A stretch of DNA of 64,000 bases from Bremia lactucae (GCF_004359215.1 NC_090615.1:7341120-7405119); one strand, 5' to 3'; positions 30,401 through 41,690 are shown, counted from the first letter of the stretch. Notes: generated from the letters alone by a model not told the origin. A program made the numbers and translations.

Positions 30401-31388
30401 AGGGCATCAGCTAAAGCCTTATGGCTCCCAGCTAAAGACTTATTGTCTCAGAACAGGGTCTATTTCTTTTGAGCAAGACGATCCACTCTTTCCTACAAGA
30501 AAGAAAATCTTCTGACGAACAGTCAACAGCTTCTTTTCGTTCGCCAGTTTGTTCAGTCTCAATCTGCGCACAACTTTTTACCTGGTCACGAGAAACATTG
30601 TCGACCGTCACCGCTAATGCGCGGCGACGAAATTGCTCGTGGTCAAGATTCCCTCTTAAGGAAAAAAGGGTGTGATTCGAATTACAATGCTGAATCGGGC
30701 TCGTCAAACGAGGCGAATCCGATTCCCCCCCCACATCCATTGATGGGTTCGGGTGGTGAGAAGCGCTTTCTTGTTAAAAGATTCTTGAGCCACCGTGAGG
30801 CAAAGAGGTTCGAGTGAGTTATCTCGTTCGTTGGCGAGGGTGTCCGCCCTCGCATGATAGTTGGGAACCTCGTTCCTAACTGATATTGGACGTTCCGGGT
30901 CTCGTCTTACATTACGACGAGACCCATCCTCCTTGGTAAAAGGTCCAACGGAGAACGAGTGCTTCCCGAGCAAAAAAGTATTGAAGGTTATCGATCCCTT
31001 GACGCATCTCGTAAGAGATGAGAGTCCTCCAATGGGGATCTTTGAGGAATATGCTTCCTTAGGGCATTTACCTGCACCCTTAAAACAGCATGGACATGAG
31101 TCTCCCCACGAGAGGCAAGAATCCGTGCCTCTCTAAACATAGGGTGCAACTTATAGGGTGCACCGAGTACGGTCCGTTCTGGAACCGTTCACGGAAAGCA
31201 TTTAGCTTGTCAAGCCAGACCTCACAGCCTATGTTATGTACATTCTATACAAAGGCTGTCCAAGCTCGGAACAAAGGTTTGACATCCTTTGTTCGTTTGC
31301 AAGTGTACCACCGATGCCGGTAAAAGGCATTGATGAAGAATTCTGTTTCAACCTCACCAGGCTTGTGAAGCCATGATGAGTCGAATAT

Positions 31389-31685
31389 CGGAATATGATA
31401 ATCGCCAAGATGGGCTATCGCATCAAGCTTTGCTTGATACCTTCAAACGAACGCTGACAATCAGCATTCCATAACCATTTCGTCTTTTTTCAAGAGACGA
31501 GAGAGATGAACTGTCATCTCGGCATAATTGCGAGAGTACTTGTGCAAGTACGCCGCTAAATCAAGGAACTTTCTAAGTCCCTTGACATCGACTGGAACTG
31601 GCCAGTCGGTGATTGCCTTGATCTTTTCGGGATTAGGGCGCGCGCCGTGTTTACCGACGATGCACCCAAGAAGTGGTATTTCGCT
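31389..31685 (-). pseudogene. RT-thumb fragment inserted in the aORF
   Basis: Minus-strand reading gives LGCIVGKHGARPNPEKIKAI, TDWPVPVDVKGLRKFLDLAAYL and YSRNYAEMTVHLSRLL, the RT thumb/connection also present at 9300-9620. In copy 1 the flanking aORF bases are continuous (ATATCGATCGTTG at ~11900). Here they are split as ATATGAT and GATCGTTG, with GAT repeated at the edges. Confidence 0.75.
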
Positions 31686-32204
31686 TTTGATCGTTGGTCA
31701 CACCAGACCAACGAATGAGGTTTCTCTTAGAAAGTAACCAAGGCCTCATTTCAGGAGCGAACCGCAACGTATTGCGGTCCGTCTCCTGCTGGCGCATGTT
31801 AACGTTAACGTCAACTTGGCCCTGGGGGCGATCTCTAGATTCATCCTTTTTTCTGGTGATACAAACTAGCACCACCAGCAGCACTCTTACCTTCGCGACC
31901 ACGCTATTCCTGGTGACAAACACTAACGTCACCAGAGTTTTGGTCATCGCCCTCGGAGTCATCTGATGATGACTCCCCGCCAAAGAGGTCCGACAAGTTT
32001 AACAACCTCGTCACCATGTTTTTGTAGTCACGTTAAGAACCAAAGGCTTAACGGGCTGGGCCCGGTGGGAGAGGTGATCCGGCGGCCTTCCCAGTCACCA
32101 CTGAGTCGGGCGATGCAGGTGACTTGGACCAGTCACCTACGACTGGTGTAGCGGGTGACGTGTCCCCGTCATCTACATGTCATCAACAGATGACAAACCC
32201 CAGT

Positions 32205-32824
32205 TGTAGCGGGCACTGCCGACTTGTACTCCTTTAGTGCAAGTGGTGCTACACGTCACTTCACGTGCAAAGAAGACTCTCTTCAAAACACTTGCTTCAA
32301 AGAGGGTTAAAAGTAAGCTGTGTTTAATATATAATAGGTTCTTCTGTTTCTATCTATCTATTACCAACTTAATTTTATACTAATACAAAACCTGTAATAA
32401 ATTCTTTTCTATCTCTCTCTTTGCGCGCGGTGGCTGGGATGGTGGCTGGCTGGTAAATCACGCTTCATGCAGCAAAGTAATATGACATCCCATCATTCAG
32501 ACGTACTCTCGACGATAGAAATACAAATATAAAGGGTGTTTGAAACGTCTCCTACTGTTGAGAATGGAACAGTCGCCTGATATACGTCAGGCGGCTGACT
32601 GAGCCTTCGAATGAGAGGGCTCATTCTGATAGACTAGTAAACAGTCACGATGAGGCTGACTGGACTGCGGAGCAAGTAAATATAATGATCTATATCTACC
32701 AATGGATAAGCTTTCCGAATTTTATTATTAAAAGTAACATTCTCCAAATATTATCTATCTTTTAGATAATGTATTAATAACAACCTTTAAGTGTTAATTT
32801 CATGTAGCGATACACCCCGTTACA
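32205..32824 (-). mobile_element. Solo LTR (family A, long form) with target duplication
   Basis: TGTAGCGGGCAC ... CACCCCGTTACA, 620 bp, flanked by CCAGT on both sides (32200-32204 and 32825-32829). It carries about 170 bp of extra sequence (32425-32690) absent from the 450-465-bp copies at 18891 and 48296, including a 'gcggtggctgggatggtggctggctgg' run. It landed in the aORF of element 2, so it is younger than that insertion. Confidence 0.9.
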
Positions 32825-33196
32825 CCAGTCAACTCCAATGGGAGCAGGAGGTGACATATCCCACGCAGTTGACGCATAAGCGTCTACTGAAACATTTGCC
32901 TTACTGACAGCTACACTGATCTGTGCAGCTGCCAGCTTAGCGGCCTCGCGGTCCACGCGCTCAGACTTGTTTGTCGCCATCTTGATCTTGGTCAAAATCA
33001 AGAATGCAAATAAAATCGATATTTTGATTAAGATCATATTGCAAACAAAACGGGTTATTTGATTAAATCATAATGCTAATAAAATTGGTATTTAATTCAG
33101 AAAAACAATAATGCTAATTACAAGGAAACACTTAATGATCGCCCTGTCACCCTACATCAATCACTGTAGTGACAGTTGATTAAGGGGTGGTGGTGA

Positions 33197-33654
33197 TGTA
33201 ACGTGGTGTTTCGTTACATAAGTAAATTTCCTACAAGAGAAAATAAGCAAAGAAGTACAAAAAATAACTATCTTTATTAATTTTGACTTAAATAGTTCCA
33301 ATAATAGCATATTTGATATTCTTTTTGATGCAATTAGACATAAGCTTTATTGATTGGTTGTTTTAAGTCTAAATCAACCACGCCAATCATTTCAACACAC
33401 GATTGTGCGGTGCGTAAGGAGGCGCCATACTTAGTTAGATATTAATATTATAAGTTCAGTAGTAGATGGAAGATCGTTACGCAGGAAACTAATTCTATTA
33501 ATATTTCTTCCTAATACTAATCCTTTGAATAACCTTTAGTAGCTTAAGACCCTAAGCTCTTAAAAAAAACTGTGTACGTGAAGCCTAACCTACACTGTTA
33601 TCAGTGTATGGTCAACTAGTACTTACCAGTAGTATTGAAAGGTGCCCCGTTACA
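33197..33654 (+). repeat. Family B LTR serving two internal regions
   Basis: TGTAACGTGGTG ... GGTGCCCCGTTACA, 458 bp, with a polypurine tract (AGGGGTGGTGGTGA) immediately on its left. It is therefore the 3' LTR of element 2 (26.1-33.6 kb). The sequence to its right leads into a plus-strand gag at 33920, so it is also positioned as the 5' LTR of element 3. Such LTR-internal-LTR-internal tandem arrays come from homologous recombination between copies. Confidence 0.8.
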
Positions 33655-33919
33655 GCTAGCGCTATAGTAATCCTAGGTATTAAAAATAATACGCTCGCAA
33701 TGTAGGAGTGCACATCTACAGAGGTGGCATCTATTGATTAATTAAAAATATGCTTTATGCTTAATTTTTTATAAATAGAAATTAATTTTCCGTGACGACA
33801 CTTGTCCTAAGGTCGTTGGGTGAGGTAGCTTAGACGCCCACCAACTACCTCACTGTGCATGAAGGTGTGTGCTTAAGTAGAGCGTTGTTGCTATAGAAGC
33901 GCCCGCGTAGTAGTCCTAT

Positions 33920-34970
33920 TCATGACCCGTCTCTCTGAGCGTGTCAGTGAGGATGAGCTTAAAATCAATTGAACTCGTTTCACAGACCTCTCCGAATGTC
34001 ATCGGGAGGTGGCAGAGCACTTGGCGCAGGGACTTGGGGAACAAGCCCTGGCCAGGCTCTTGGGTAGTCCTCCTGAACAACATGTTGCCCAATTGGAGCA
34101 GTTTAAGGCATTTGGGCTTGGGCAGCAAGTGGTCGCGTCCGAGACACAGCCAAGCTGCGTTGGAATTCGTCACTATGACTCAGGATGAGCTTAGGCGTCA
34201 GCAGGCTCGGAGCGAGGCTCTCAGCAAAATTGCTGAGATGCTTTCCGCCCGGCCGTTCAAGTTCGACAGAATTGTAGCGCACACGATTTTACACTGGCGG
34301 ATAGCCGTGGAGCAATGCGATGCGGCGCAGCTTATCAAAGGACGACAGCCGGATGGTGTCGTACGCCATGTCGCATCTGCACGGTAAGGCCTCAGAGTGG
34401 GCTTACTCGGCGCTTATGGCGATCATTAAGGCGTTTCCTTTGACTTTAAAAGAAAGATTCGCGCCATGTATCAGCCTCCGGATAACAAAGTATTGCTTCA
34501 GGCGCGCTTCTTTGAAGCGCGACAGGCGAAGCGATCCCGGCAAGAATATTTGCTAGAAATGCGCTCGCTGTCAACGTCAATAACTGTGGGTCCGATACCG
34601 AAACACAATATGATGCCCTCGTTCATGAATGGAATGCGGCTCGGCCTATCGCGATAGGCCCTTTTTATAAAGACGCCGTCGACGATTGAAGAGGCAATCC
34701 AAATTGCCTTAGTTGAAGAGCAATCCTTCAACAGTGCCTCGACGACAGCTTGGCAGACGCCGTTGTCCGAAGGTTGGATGCCACTCCAATGGAATTGGGC
34801 AATGCAGACGTTGTCGGCTTAAATTGCGGCAAGGGCGGCCATATGATGGCTTGTTGCCATTCCAGAGTCCCTGCTTGAGCTAAGACGCTCAGCAAGAGGA
34901 CTTCCTCCCCTAACGGTGATGGCAAGAACCTGCTTGCATAATGTGTGAGTTCTGCATCGACCGCTGAGGG
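33920..34970 (+). pseudogene. Ty3/gypsy gag of element 3
   Basis: An N-terminal segment (RLSERVSEDELK, EVAEHLAQGLGEQALARLLG, EQHVAQLEQFKA) leads to the capsid region (RPFKFDRIVAHTILHWRIAV, MVSYAMSHLHGKASEWAYS, MYQPPDNKVLLQARFFEARQ). At least four frameshifts or stops are needed to read it through. The knuckle remnant near 34820 reads LNCGKGGHMMACC, closer to CCHC than the copy at 8460. It is homologous to the gag at 7820-8660. Confidence 0.7.
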
Positions 34971-35129
34971 TTAGGGTAATGCAGGAGCGCAGTAGGGGCG
35001 GGATGTCCTACTGACCTGGACTCTGAAGCTACCCCTAAGTTTAGAGCTATCGAACAAACAAATAGCATAGTCCCGGACGTCTCGTAATTTTGATTCTCAA
35101 CCCTGCTGGTCATAGCGCTTGAGTACGAG

Positions 35130-35680
35130 GCTATGACCATGTCATAACCCTTCTTGTGGATTAGAGTGCATAACAGAATTTTGTAAATCTCGCGACTCTA
35201 ACACAGAGACTGCGTTGTTTAAGTCGCTTCGCCACGATGGCAAGTGAGAAGAGGCGACTGTTCGTTAATCAACGGCATAGTCGTGAAAATTTGAAAGATT
35301 TCAAGTTGAACTCGCCTACAAGTTTATTGACTTACCCTGTAGAGATAAGTTCACGGTGCTAGGTATGGAGAGTCCGTATGACCTTGTTCTAGGCATGCCA
35401 TGGATGGCAAGACACCAACCATGGATAGACTTGCGATCACGCGCATTTTTTTGACTCTACGCAGGAGATGTGCTCCTTCGAGAGGCCTATGAAGCTGATG
35501 TTGTGTTTAACAAATTTGAGGGTGCGTTGACGGGATGTCAAACGTCACCAGGCCCTCCACAGAGCCTAGAGCCTGGTGTAGCTGTTAGTGTCCCGTCAGG
35601 AAGTCAGATGACACAAAGCCCCGGATAAGCCCTTAGCGTCGTCTGCAGTGCAAGCAATTTTGCAATCGGCAGCGCGCTTC
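35130..35680 (+). pseudogene. Gypsy protease region of element 3
   Basis: Near 35300-35450 the plus strand reads EFAYKFIDLP, FTVLGMESPYDLVLGMPWMA and RHQPWIDLRSRA, the LGMPWL-type flap/C-terminal strand of gypsy retropepsins. The active-site DTG is not readable. At about 35690 the strand switches to antisense RT. Confidence 0.6.
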
Positions 35681-35689
35681 ATAGACGAC

Positions 35690-36340
35690 TTGCCTTGTTC
35701 CACAATCACCAGGGCTGACAATTGCATCAAGCTTTGCTTGATACCCTCAAAGGAACGCGTACAATCAGCGTTTCATGACCAATTGACGTTTTTTTACAAC
35801 AAAGATGAAAGACGTACTGTCAGCTAGGTATAATCGCGGGAGTATGCGCCGCTAAGCCGAGAAATTTTCGAAGTCCTTTTACATCGACTGGCACAGACCA
35901 GTCGGTGATCGCTTGATCGCGGGATCAGGGCGCACACAGTGTTTACCCACAATGCACCCAAGAAGTGGTATTTTGCTTTCGGCGAATATCCACTTTTTAA
36001 GATTTGCATACAACTTACGCTTTCGCATAAGTGTAAGAACCTTTCGGACTGGTACGATGTACTTCATGTACTTCAACGTCCAAATTCCTGTTCATGAATC
36101 TGCTATGAACGAAGACGTCATCAAAATAACTTGGTGCGAAATCCAGCACAGATCTCAACAGATTAGTTTCGCATCTGTTAAATGTCGCAGGAGCATAACT
36201 AAGCCCTTGTGGCATAACTAGCTACTCGCATAGCATTCCGCATAGGGCTTATGGCTGTGAACGGGATATCCTGCCCACGCATTACGATTTGAAAAAAACC
36301 ATCAATCAGATCCATTGGCGAAAAGTAAGTACATCATGTC
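35690..36340 (-). pseudogene. Gypsy reverse transcriptase of element 4 (C-terminal half)
   Basis: Minus-strand blocks: MPQGLSYAPATFNRCETNLL, DFAPSYFDDVFVHSRFMNR (intact YFDD box) and LLGCIVGKHCVRPDPAIK followed by the thumb region. Stops and small deletions are present. RNase H is truncated at ~35690, where element 3 begins. Confidence 0.75.
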
Positions 36341-36898
36341 ATACCCCCCCCCCCGGTACGGATTCAGGGAATACATCCTTGAATTCGATCAAATCCTTAT
36401 AGAAAGAAATTATCTTTAAAGACTCCCATGATTAAAACGTAAAACGTTCAATCCGAGTCTTCTCATTGAAGACATTTTATGCTATCGATGACCCGCTGAG
36501 AATCACTTCGTTCTCAGGAAATACTATTTTCGACCGACTAACGATTACGTACTTGTCATCGGTGACAAGTAAGCAGATCTGCTTGACTTTGCCACTACGC
36601 AGATCACGCAAGAACTATCCCGGTTCTAGCGTTGGTAATTGAGTTATCTCCGAAGTTAATTTGGAGGTGCTATCAGACCAAGTGTATAAGCGCCTACTGT
36701 TGATCCAGTTATACTAAGACATTTATGTCTCAGTTTCCGTTTTGAAACTAATTGCTAACGGTACATGGGAACCTTTGACCACAGGTTTCTGGAAACTTAT
36801 TCCCGCAGAATCTTGGGCACCTATTCCCTCCAGATTTATTTGGGGAGTATCCAACCCAACTGCCTTTAGCTGTGGTTGCCCAACCACAGCGAGATTCT
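36341..36898 (-). pseudogene. Protease-RT linker of element 4
   Basis: Antisense of the linker at 26400-26900 (shared words such as 'acttgtcat..gtgacaagta', 'gcagatctgcttgactttgcc', 'ggcgctatcaga'). A run of C at 36345-36354 is low complexity. No intact frame. Confidence 0.55.
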
Positions 36899-37261
36899 CT
36901 ACGATCGACTCTCTAGTCGACTTAGGACTTTCGCACTGTCTCTTACAGACAGGCGTCTTAAATTTTCTTGGGTATTCCTAACGAACTTGAGCCTGCATTC
37001 TTCTAGCGATTGGCGTCGAATGCAATTGTTCGATGCCCCACAATCGAGTAGGGGCTTTAGTAGCAATTTATTTGCCACTATACTTTTCAAGGTGATGAGA
37101 TTAACCTCATCATTAGGGGCAGTTACACACAATGTTTGTGTGTGAGGAGCAATTTCTTCAAAGGCCTGCAATTTCTTTGACGTTGCTGGATCAGTCGGAC
37201 GCCCGCACCTACTGACCCACATAGCCCTTGCGATTTCACAACAGCGTCGGATCCGCGTCAT
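36899..37261 (-). pseudogene. Retropepsin-like protease of element 4
   Basis: The 120-codon frame includes KPLLDCGASNNCIRRQSLEE, the hydrophobic-hydrophobic-D-x-G-A active site of retroviral-type aspartic proteases. The central residue is Cys (DCG) instead of Thr or Ser. Upstream VTAPNDEVNLITLKSI is the preceding strand. It is placed correctly between gag and RT of the same strand. Confidence 0.65.
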
Positions 37262-37700
37262 GCAGTTCCTAGCGGGTGGTCGATAGTTTCGCTCAGTGTT
37301 TCTGGGATCCAGGAGCTCAGCTCGAGCCCTAAATTCGGCACGTGACGGCTAAAGTGTTTGCCTGAGCCGACCTCATTCGACGCAAAAACCAATTTGTCTT
37401 GAAGCTTGAGCCCTAAAGCCCAAGATATGGCTCGTCCGGCTGCAGAAAGCTTCAATGGCGTCCTTTAATTTGACGAACCATCTTAAAAGGGAGTCGCTTA
37501 TGACTGCAACAAACTTAGAAATTTCTATCTTTAAGCTTTCGGGTCGACGCGGAAGCGTCGGCCTCCTAGCAGCATGTAAATGCTGCAGTCTCAACAGCAC
37601 CAACTGTTGAGCACCCTGTTCATTCAACACCTCCGCGTATTGAGAGCCTTTCTGGTGAAGCAAAGCTACTTTTTCTCGGTCGCGTCGAGTTCATGTTGCA
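37255..37700 (-). pseudogene. Gag (Retrotrans_gag-type) of element 4
   Basis: QGAQQLVLLRLQHLHAARRP, PRRPESLKIEISKFVAVISD and SLLRWFVKLKDAIEA are typical of PF03732-type gypsy capsid. A frameshift leads into RAISWALGLKLQDKLVF. This Gag differs from the EHLAQGLGEQAL-type Gag of elements 1 and 3, so at least two gypsy Gag types are present. Confidence 0.7.
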
Positions 37701-37939
37701 TCTACTCGGCTCTATGGCCGCATGTTGTTCATCTGTGTTCAGAGTGAACAGCATGGTGCGGATAGCCTACGACCAAACTAATGCGTCCGATCGCTCGCCG
37801 TTAAAGGTCACTCAAATGAAAGTGAACCTTTCAAGCGTTGCCTGATAGCCTTCTTGAGAATCTTGGAATCTCCCTTCTTATTCATCCAGCATGTTTATGC
37901 TGGAATGAACGTGCGTGGGCCGTTGAACGGACTACGAAG

Positions 37940-38477
37940 TGTAACGGGGCACCCTTTGCTAGTACTGATAACAATACTGGTCAACCTACAATGATTACAG
38001 TAAAGCTGCGGCGCCTCGACAACTTCCCGTACACGGCGTGCAGAGGAAGGTTCTAAGTAGCTAAGAAGTCTTAGCTACTAAAGGTAAATTCTAAGGCTTT
38101 AGAATAGAGAAAAAGTAAAACTGTATTAATATATTAAGTTCCTACGTAACGATCTTCTATCCGCTACTGACTTTATTATATTGATAACAAACTATGTATG
38201 GCGCTTACTTGCGGACCACACAATAGTGTCTTACAACGATTTTCGGGGTTGAGTTTAACTTAAATCAACCAATCTATAGAACTAATGTCTTATGGCGTCA
38301 ATATTACCAAATTTGGTAATTGGAATTATTCAGTCAAAATTGGTACAGATAATAATTTTGTACTTCTTATTTATTTCCTCTCATAGGATATAATATTAAT
38401 TATCGCTCTTATAGGATATAGTATTAATTATCTTTACTTTAGGAAATATTATTTATGTAACGGGACACCCCGTTACA
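37940..38477 (-). repeat. Family B LTR, 5' LTR of element 4
   Basis: On the plus strand it reads TGTAACGGGGCACCC ... GGGACACCCCGTTACA (538 bp), the reverse of the LTR at 33197. Its gag, protease and RT lie to the left on the minus strand, so it is that element's 5' LTR. The primer-binding segment next to it (37930-37939) is shortened compared with 44433-44454. Confidence 0.75.
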
Positions 38478-38620
38478 GCTACCTTAAAAATCTTACTTGA
38501 CACGTCGTCCACGTGAAGTATCTGTGGGCACCTCATCTTCACTGTTATCAGTGCAGGTTGGCTAGTACTTAAGCAGTGCTCCTAGATGCCCACTCAATGG
38601 TGTATCCTGAAGCTTGGGAA
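38478..38620 (+). repeat. LTR B 3'-end remnant, inverted against the previous LTR
   Basis: Words such as 'gtccacgtgaagta', 'ggcacctcatcttcactgttatcagtg' and 'gttggctagta' match the 3' third of plus-sense family B LTRs. It abuts the end of the minus-sense LTR, the mirror image of the junction at 6902. Confidence 0.6.
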
Positions 38621-38720
38621 GTATTTTTAGCTTCAGATCTGTGTCCTGAGGGACATAATTAAGGGATCACAATGTGACAGTTGATACCATTAAAGTAGCT
38701 AAAGCGACTTAGCTTAGCCT

Positions 38721-39014
38721 TTAGGTGCGACGGAAGGGAAACCTTTCGTCCACCGAAGTGATATAACAGCAGGCGACAATGTCCGTCCTGACTGTAGCCC
38801 TCCTTAATTCGGAGGCCAATGAGTTCGTAACGCGGTATGCCTTCATGGCTGCCAACGGTGACGACTCAACTTGTGCTTTAGCACGAGACACACTTCCTGG
38901 TGTCTTGCCTCGAAGTCTGGTCCAAGATAAAGCGTCAGCCAAGTCAGTCGACTTATCCGGCTTGTATCCAACTTTGAAGTCAGATTCAGAGAAGAATTTC
39001 AGCCATTTTGCCAT
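38721..39014 (-). pseudogene. RNase H end / integrase start of a second gypsy lineage
   Basis: MAKWLKFFSESDFKVGYKPD followed by KSTDLADALS is the RNase H C-terminus, with divergence from the NFSVEYKPGRLNVVADALSR form of the other copies. It indicates another lineage. Only about 95 codons remain. Confidence 0.65.
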
Positions 39015-39039
39015 TTTAGGCGAGAGGTGCGGTGAGCTT

Positions 39040-40430
39040 ATAGCGGTCCGCAGTGGTGCGTCGCCAGCGGTTTTGCAATTGGCTGTGCGTTAATGCATTA
39101 TGACACGGACGGCGCAGATCGCGTCGTCTGCAATCAGTCGCATCAGCATCAACAAGCTGATCGCAATTACTCAGTGCATGACAAGGAATTTTTTGCCATG
39201 AAATATGTTATAGCAAAGTTTAGAGTTTATATCTTGGGGATAGACCGTTCATTGTTGATATAGACCATTCGTCTTTTCGCACGGCTGTATTGAGTCCCCA
39301 CCTCTGGCAAAGAATGGCGAGATGGTTGTCTTTCTTCGCGGAGTATAATTTCTCCGTGGAGTTTAAACCAAGACGACTTAACGTCGTCACTTATGCCCTT
39401 TTGCGACGCTGCGCGAAACAACAGTGAGGATAAGCCCACTGTTGCAACAATCAATAGTGAGCATGAGCCCACTGCTGCAACAATATGTGTTCTGGCGTCA
39501 TCAATATTTGACGACGTTGGAAAAGCCTTTAGAAGATAAGGCTTCAAAAGGATTGATGGATTGCCTTAGAAATTTATCACAGCGATCCTTGAAAGGTTTG
39601 TCGAAATTGTCTCGTTCCTCAACCGATTGATCCATAACACGCGATGAGTTACTGTATCGCAGAGCCACTGCTGGCGATACACCTCGTGTCGTCATCTCCA
39701 CCAATAATGATTTGCGTTTACGCGTATTTATGAGTGCCACGATGCACCAATAAGTGGGCATCGTGGACGCGAGAAGACTTATCTCACGATAAGTTGCGAC
39801 TTCTACTGGCCAGGCCAGTATAATTTTGTACGCAAGTACATTTGGGCTTGCGAAGTTTATCAACGGGTGAAGCCCAGTGCACCATCTAGTGCTTCGTAAC
39901 AATCTTTATCTGTTTCGGCAGAGTGTTGCCATATCTATGGATTTTGCGAACGGATTTTGTCGGAGACGATCACGAGAATAATGGTATTTCTGTGTTTGTT
40001 GATCGTTTCAGCAAGATGGTCCATCTTGCTGCTGTCCCGGAGTCGGTCACAGCCAAAGGCTGTGCTTGTGTCTTTGTTGACCCGATCTTTCGACTCCATG
40101 GGTTTCCCCGTGAGCTGGTCTTAAATCGAGACCCAGATTCACGGCGAAGTTTGTCAATCTCTGTTCAAATCACTTGAACAACGATAGAAAATGTCAACTT
40201 CTGACCATCCTGAAATAGGTGCTCAGAAATAACGTGCAAATCGTATCCTCGAAGAGGTACTTTGCGGTTACGTCCACAATTTTACGAGTTGGAGCGAGTT
40301 CTTGCCAATGACAGAATTTGTCATCAACAATTCAGTGCATATTTCTACAAAGCATACACCGTTTTTCGTGAACGACCTACGCTATCCGCGTATACGCTTT
40401 GTTTGAGACGTCAAGTACTAATGACGATGG
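39040..40430 (+). pseudogene. Gypsy RNase H and integrase remnant
   Basis: RNase H words (plus strand, broken frames) at 39040-39400, a directly repeated ~33-bp unit with 'cccactg(t/c)tgcaacaat' at 39430-39484, then the integrase zinc finger region (39660-39870), core (DFVGDDHENNGISVFVDRFS near 39950) and its end at about 40350. Multiple stops. Confidence 0.6.
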
Positions 40431-40680
40431 AACAGTTATTGTTGCAACAGTGGGCTCATGCTCACTGTTAGTGGTTGCAGCAGTGACCTTATCCTCACTG
40501 TTGTTTTGCGCAGCCGGCTCAAAATCGGGCCGGCGCGAGAAGGCATTAGCAACGACATTCAGTCGTCTTGGTTTATATTACACAGGGAAGTTGTACTTCG
40601 AAAAAAAAAGCCAATTATCTCGCCATTCTTTGCGAAAGGTGTGGACTGTTTACGGCCGCGCATAAAGACGCATGTTCCGT
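40431..40680 (-). pseudogene. Inverted RNase H-integrase boundary segment
   Basis: The 250 bp contain the reverse complement of the 'cccactgttgcaacaat' repeats at 39430-39484 and of the RNase H C-terminus. It sits between two plus-strand integrase pieces, so it is an inverted insertion or junction. Confidence 0.6.
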
Positions 40681-41690
40681 ATAAACAATGAACGGTCTAA
40701 GTACGTACGTGCTTGCAAAGTTTGTCAACGATTGAAGCCTAACGCTTCACCTTGTGCTCCGTCACAACATCTGCCGATAAGGCAGAGTGTTGGCAGTCCT
40801 TATCGATGGACTTTGTCTTCGGATTGCCCGAAAGACGATCACAAGAATGATGGTATTCTTATGTTTGATGACCGTTTCAGCAAGATGGTAAATCTTGTTG
40901 CATTTCAGGAGTCGACCACTGCCACAGCATGGGCTCGTGTCTTTATTGACAATAAATTTCGACTCCATGGTTACCCCGTGAGCTAGTCTAAGATCGAGAC
41001 CCCACATTTACGGCGACGTTTTGGCAATGTGTATTTAAATCACTTGAAAACAGTAAGAAACACAAGTTCTGACCATCCAGAAACAGATGTCCAGACAGAA
41101 CGTGCAAATGGTATCCTCGAAGAAATACTTCGCGGATACGTCCACTCTTTTACGAGTTGGAGCAAGCTCTTGCCGATGGTCGAATTTGCGATCAACAACT
41201 CAGTACATGCTTCTACAGAGCATACACCGTCTTTCGCCATCCGCGTATACACCTTGTTTAAGAGTCACTCTTATTCAAGGGACGGGACTCGCTCGAGCAA
41301 AGAACAATCTAGCTCTTGTTCACCACGCATTGACTGTATGTTCAATACGAAGGATACCAATGTTGATTTAATCAACATTGAATTGGACAAACTCAGTAAT
41401 TGCGATAAAGCTACTGCTAACTTTGACAACGATACTGAAATGTCAGCATCGAAAACAGTAATAAGTGAGAAAAACAATGCTTTCACCAATGAGGAGAATG
41501 TCATCTCTGCAGTGCGCACCGGTCGCACTGAAGACAAACTCAAAATCGAGTCAGCATGAGCCTCCTTGCTGGCTAGAGAACATTGGTCTGTTTCGTACAA
41601 AATTCCGTCGCTGATGCGGTGGACCAACAAAAACAAATCAGACAAAAAAGGAGGTTTTTTTATTTACTATCAATGATCTTGTCCTACTGG
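40681..41690 (+). pseudogene. Gypsy integrase core and C-terminal linker
   Basis: Starts NNERSKYVRACKVCQRLKPN, giving the Cys pair of the zinc finger, then the core in several frames (FSKMVNLVAFQESTTA, SSDHPETDVQTERANGILEE, LPMVEFAINNSVHASTEHTP). The 'gggactcgctcgagcaaag' linker follows at 41280. The frame 41029-41559 is the longest open piece. No GPY/F end is readable. Confidence 0.65.

Larger units (their letters stand above)
30400..32980 (-). pseudogene. Antisense ORF (aORF), copy 2, with two insertions
   Basis: The minus strand starts at the ATG at 32980 with MATNKSERVDREAAKLAAAQ and ends in a coiled-coil-type stretch (LAVTVDNVSRDQVKSCAQ, 30740-30432). Between them are an acidic SDDSEGDDQNSGD segment (~31950) and a WGDSC-x-CCFKGAG Cys cluster (~31090). 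The same blocks in the same order form copy 1 at 10864-12529. This copy is interrupted by a solo LTR (32205-32824) and an RT fragment (31389-31685), and has stops. Its upstream neighbour on the plus strand is integrase and its right neighbour is the 3' LTR. Confidence 0.55.

Noticed and set aside
36340..36360. Poly-C run (and poly-G run at 6431-6440) as a regulatory tract
   Set aside because: Plain homopolymers in decayed DNA and likely sites of sequencing error.
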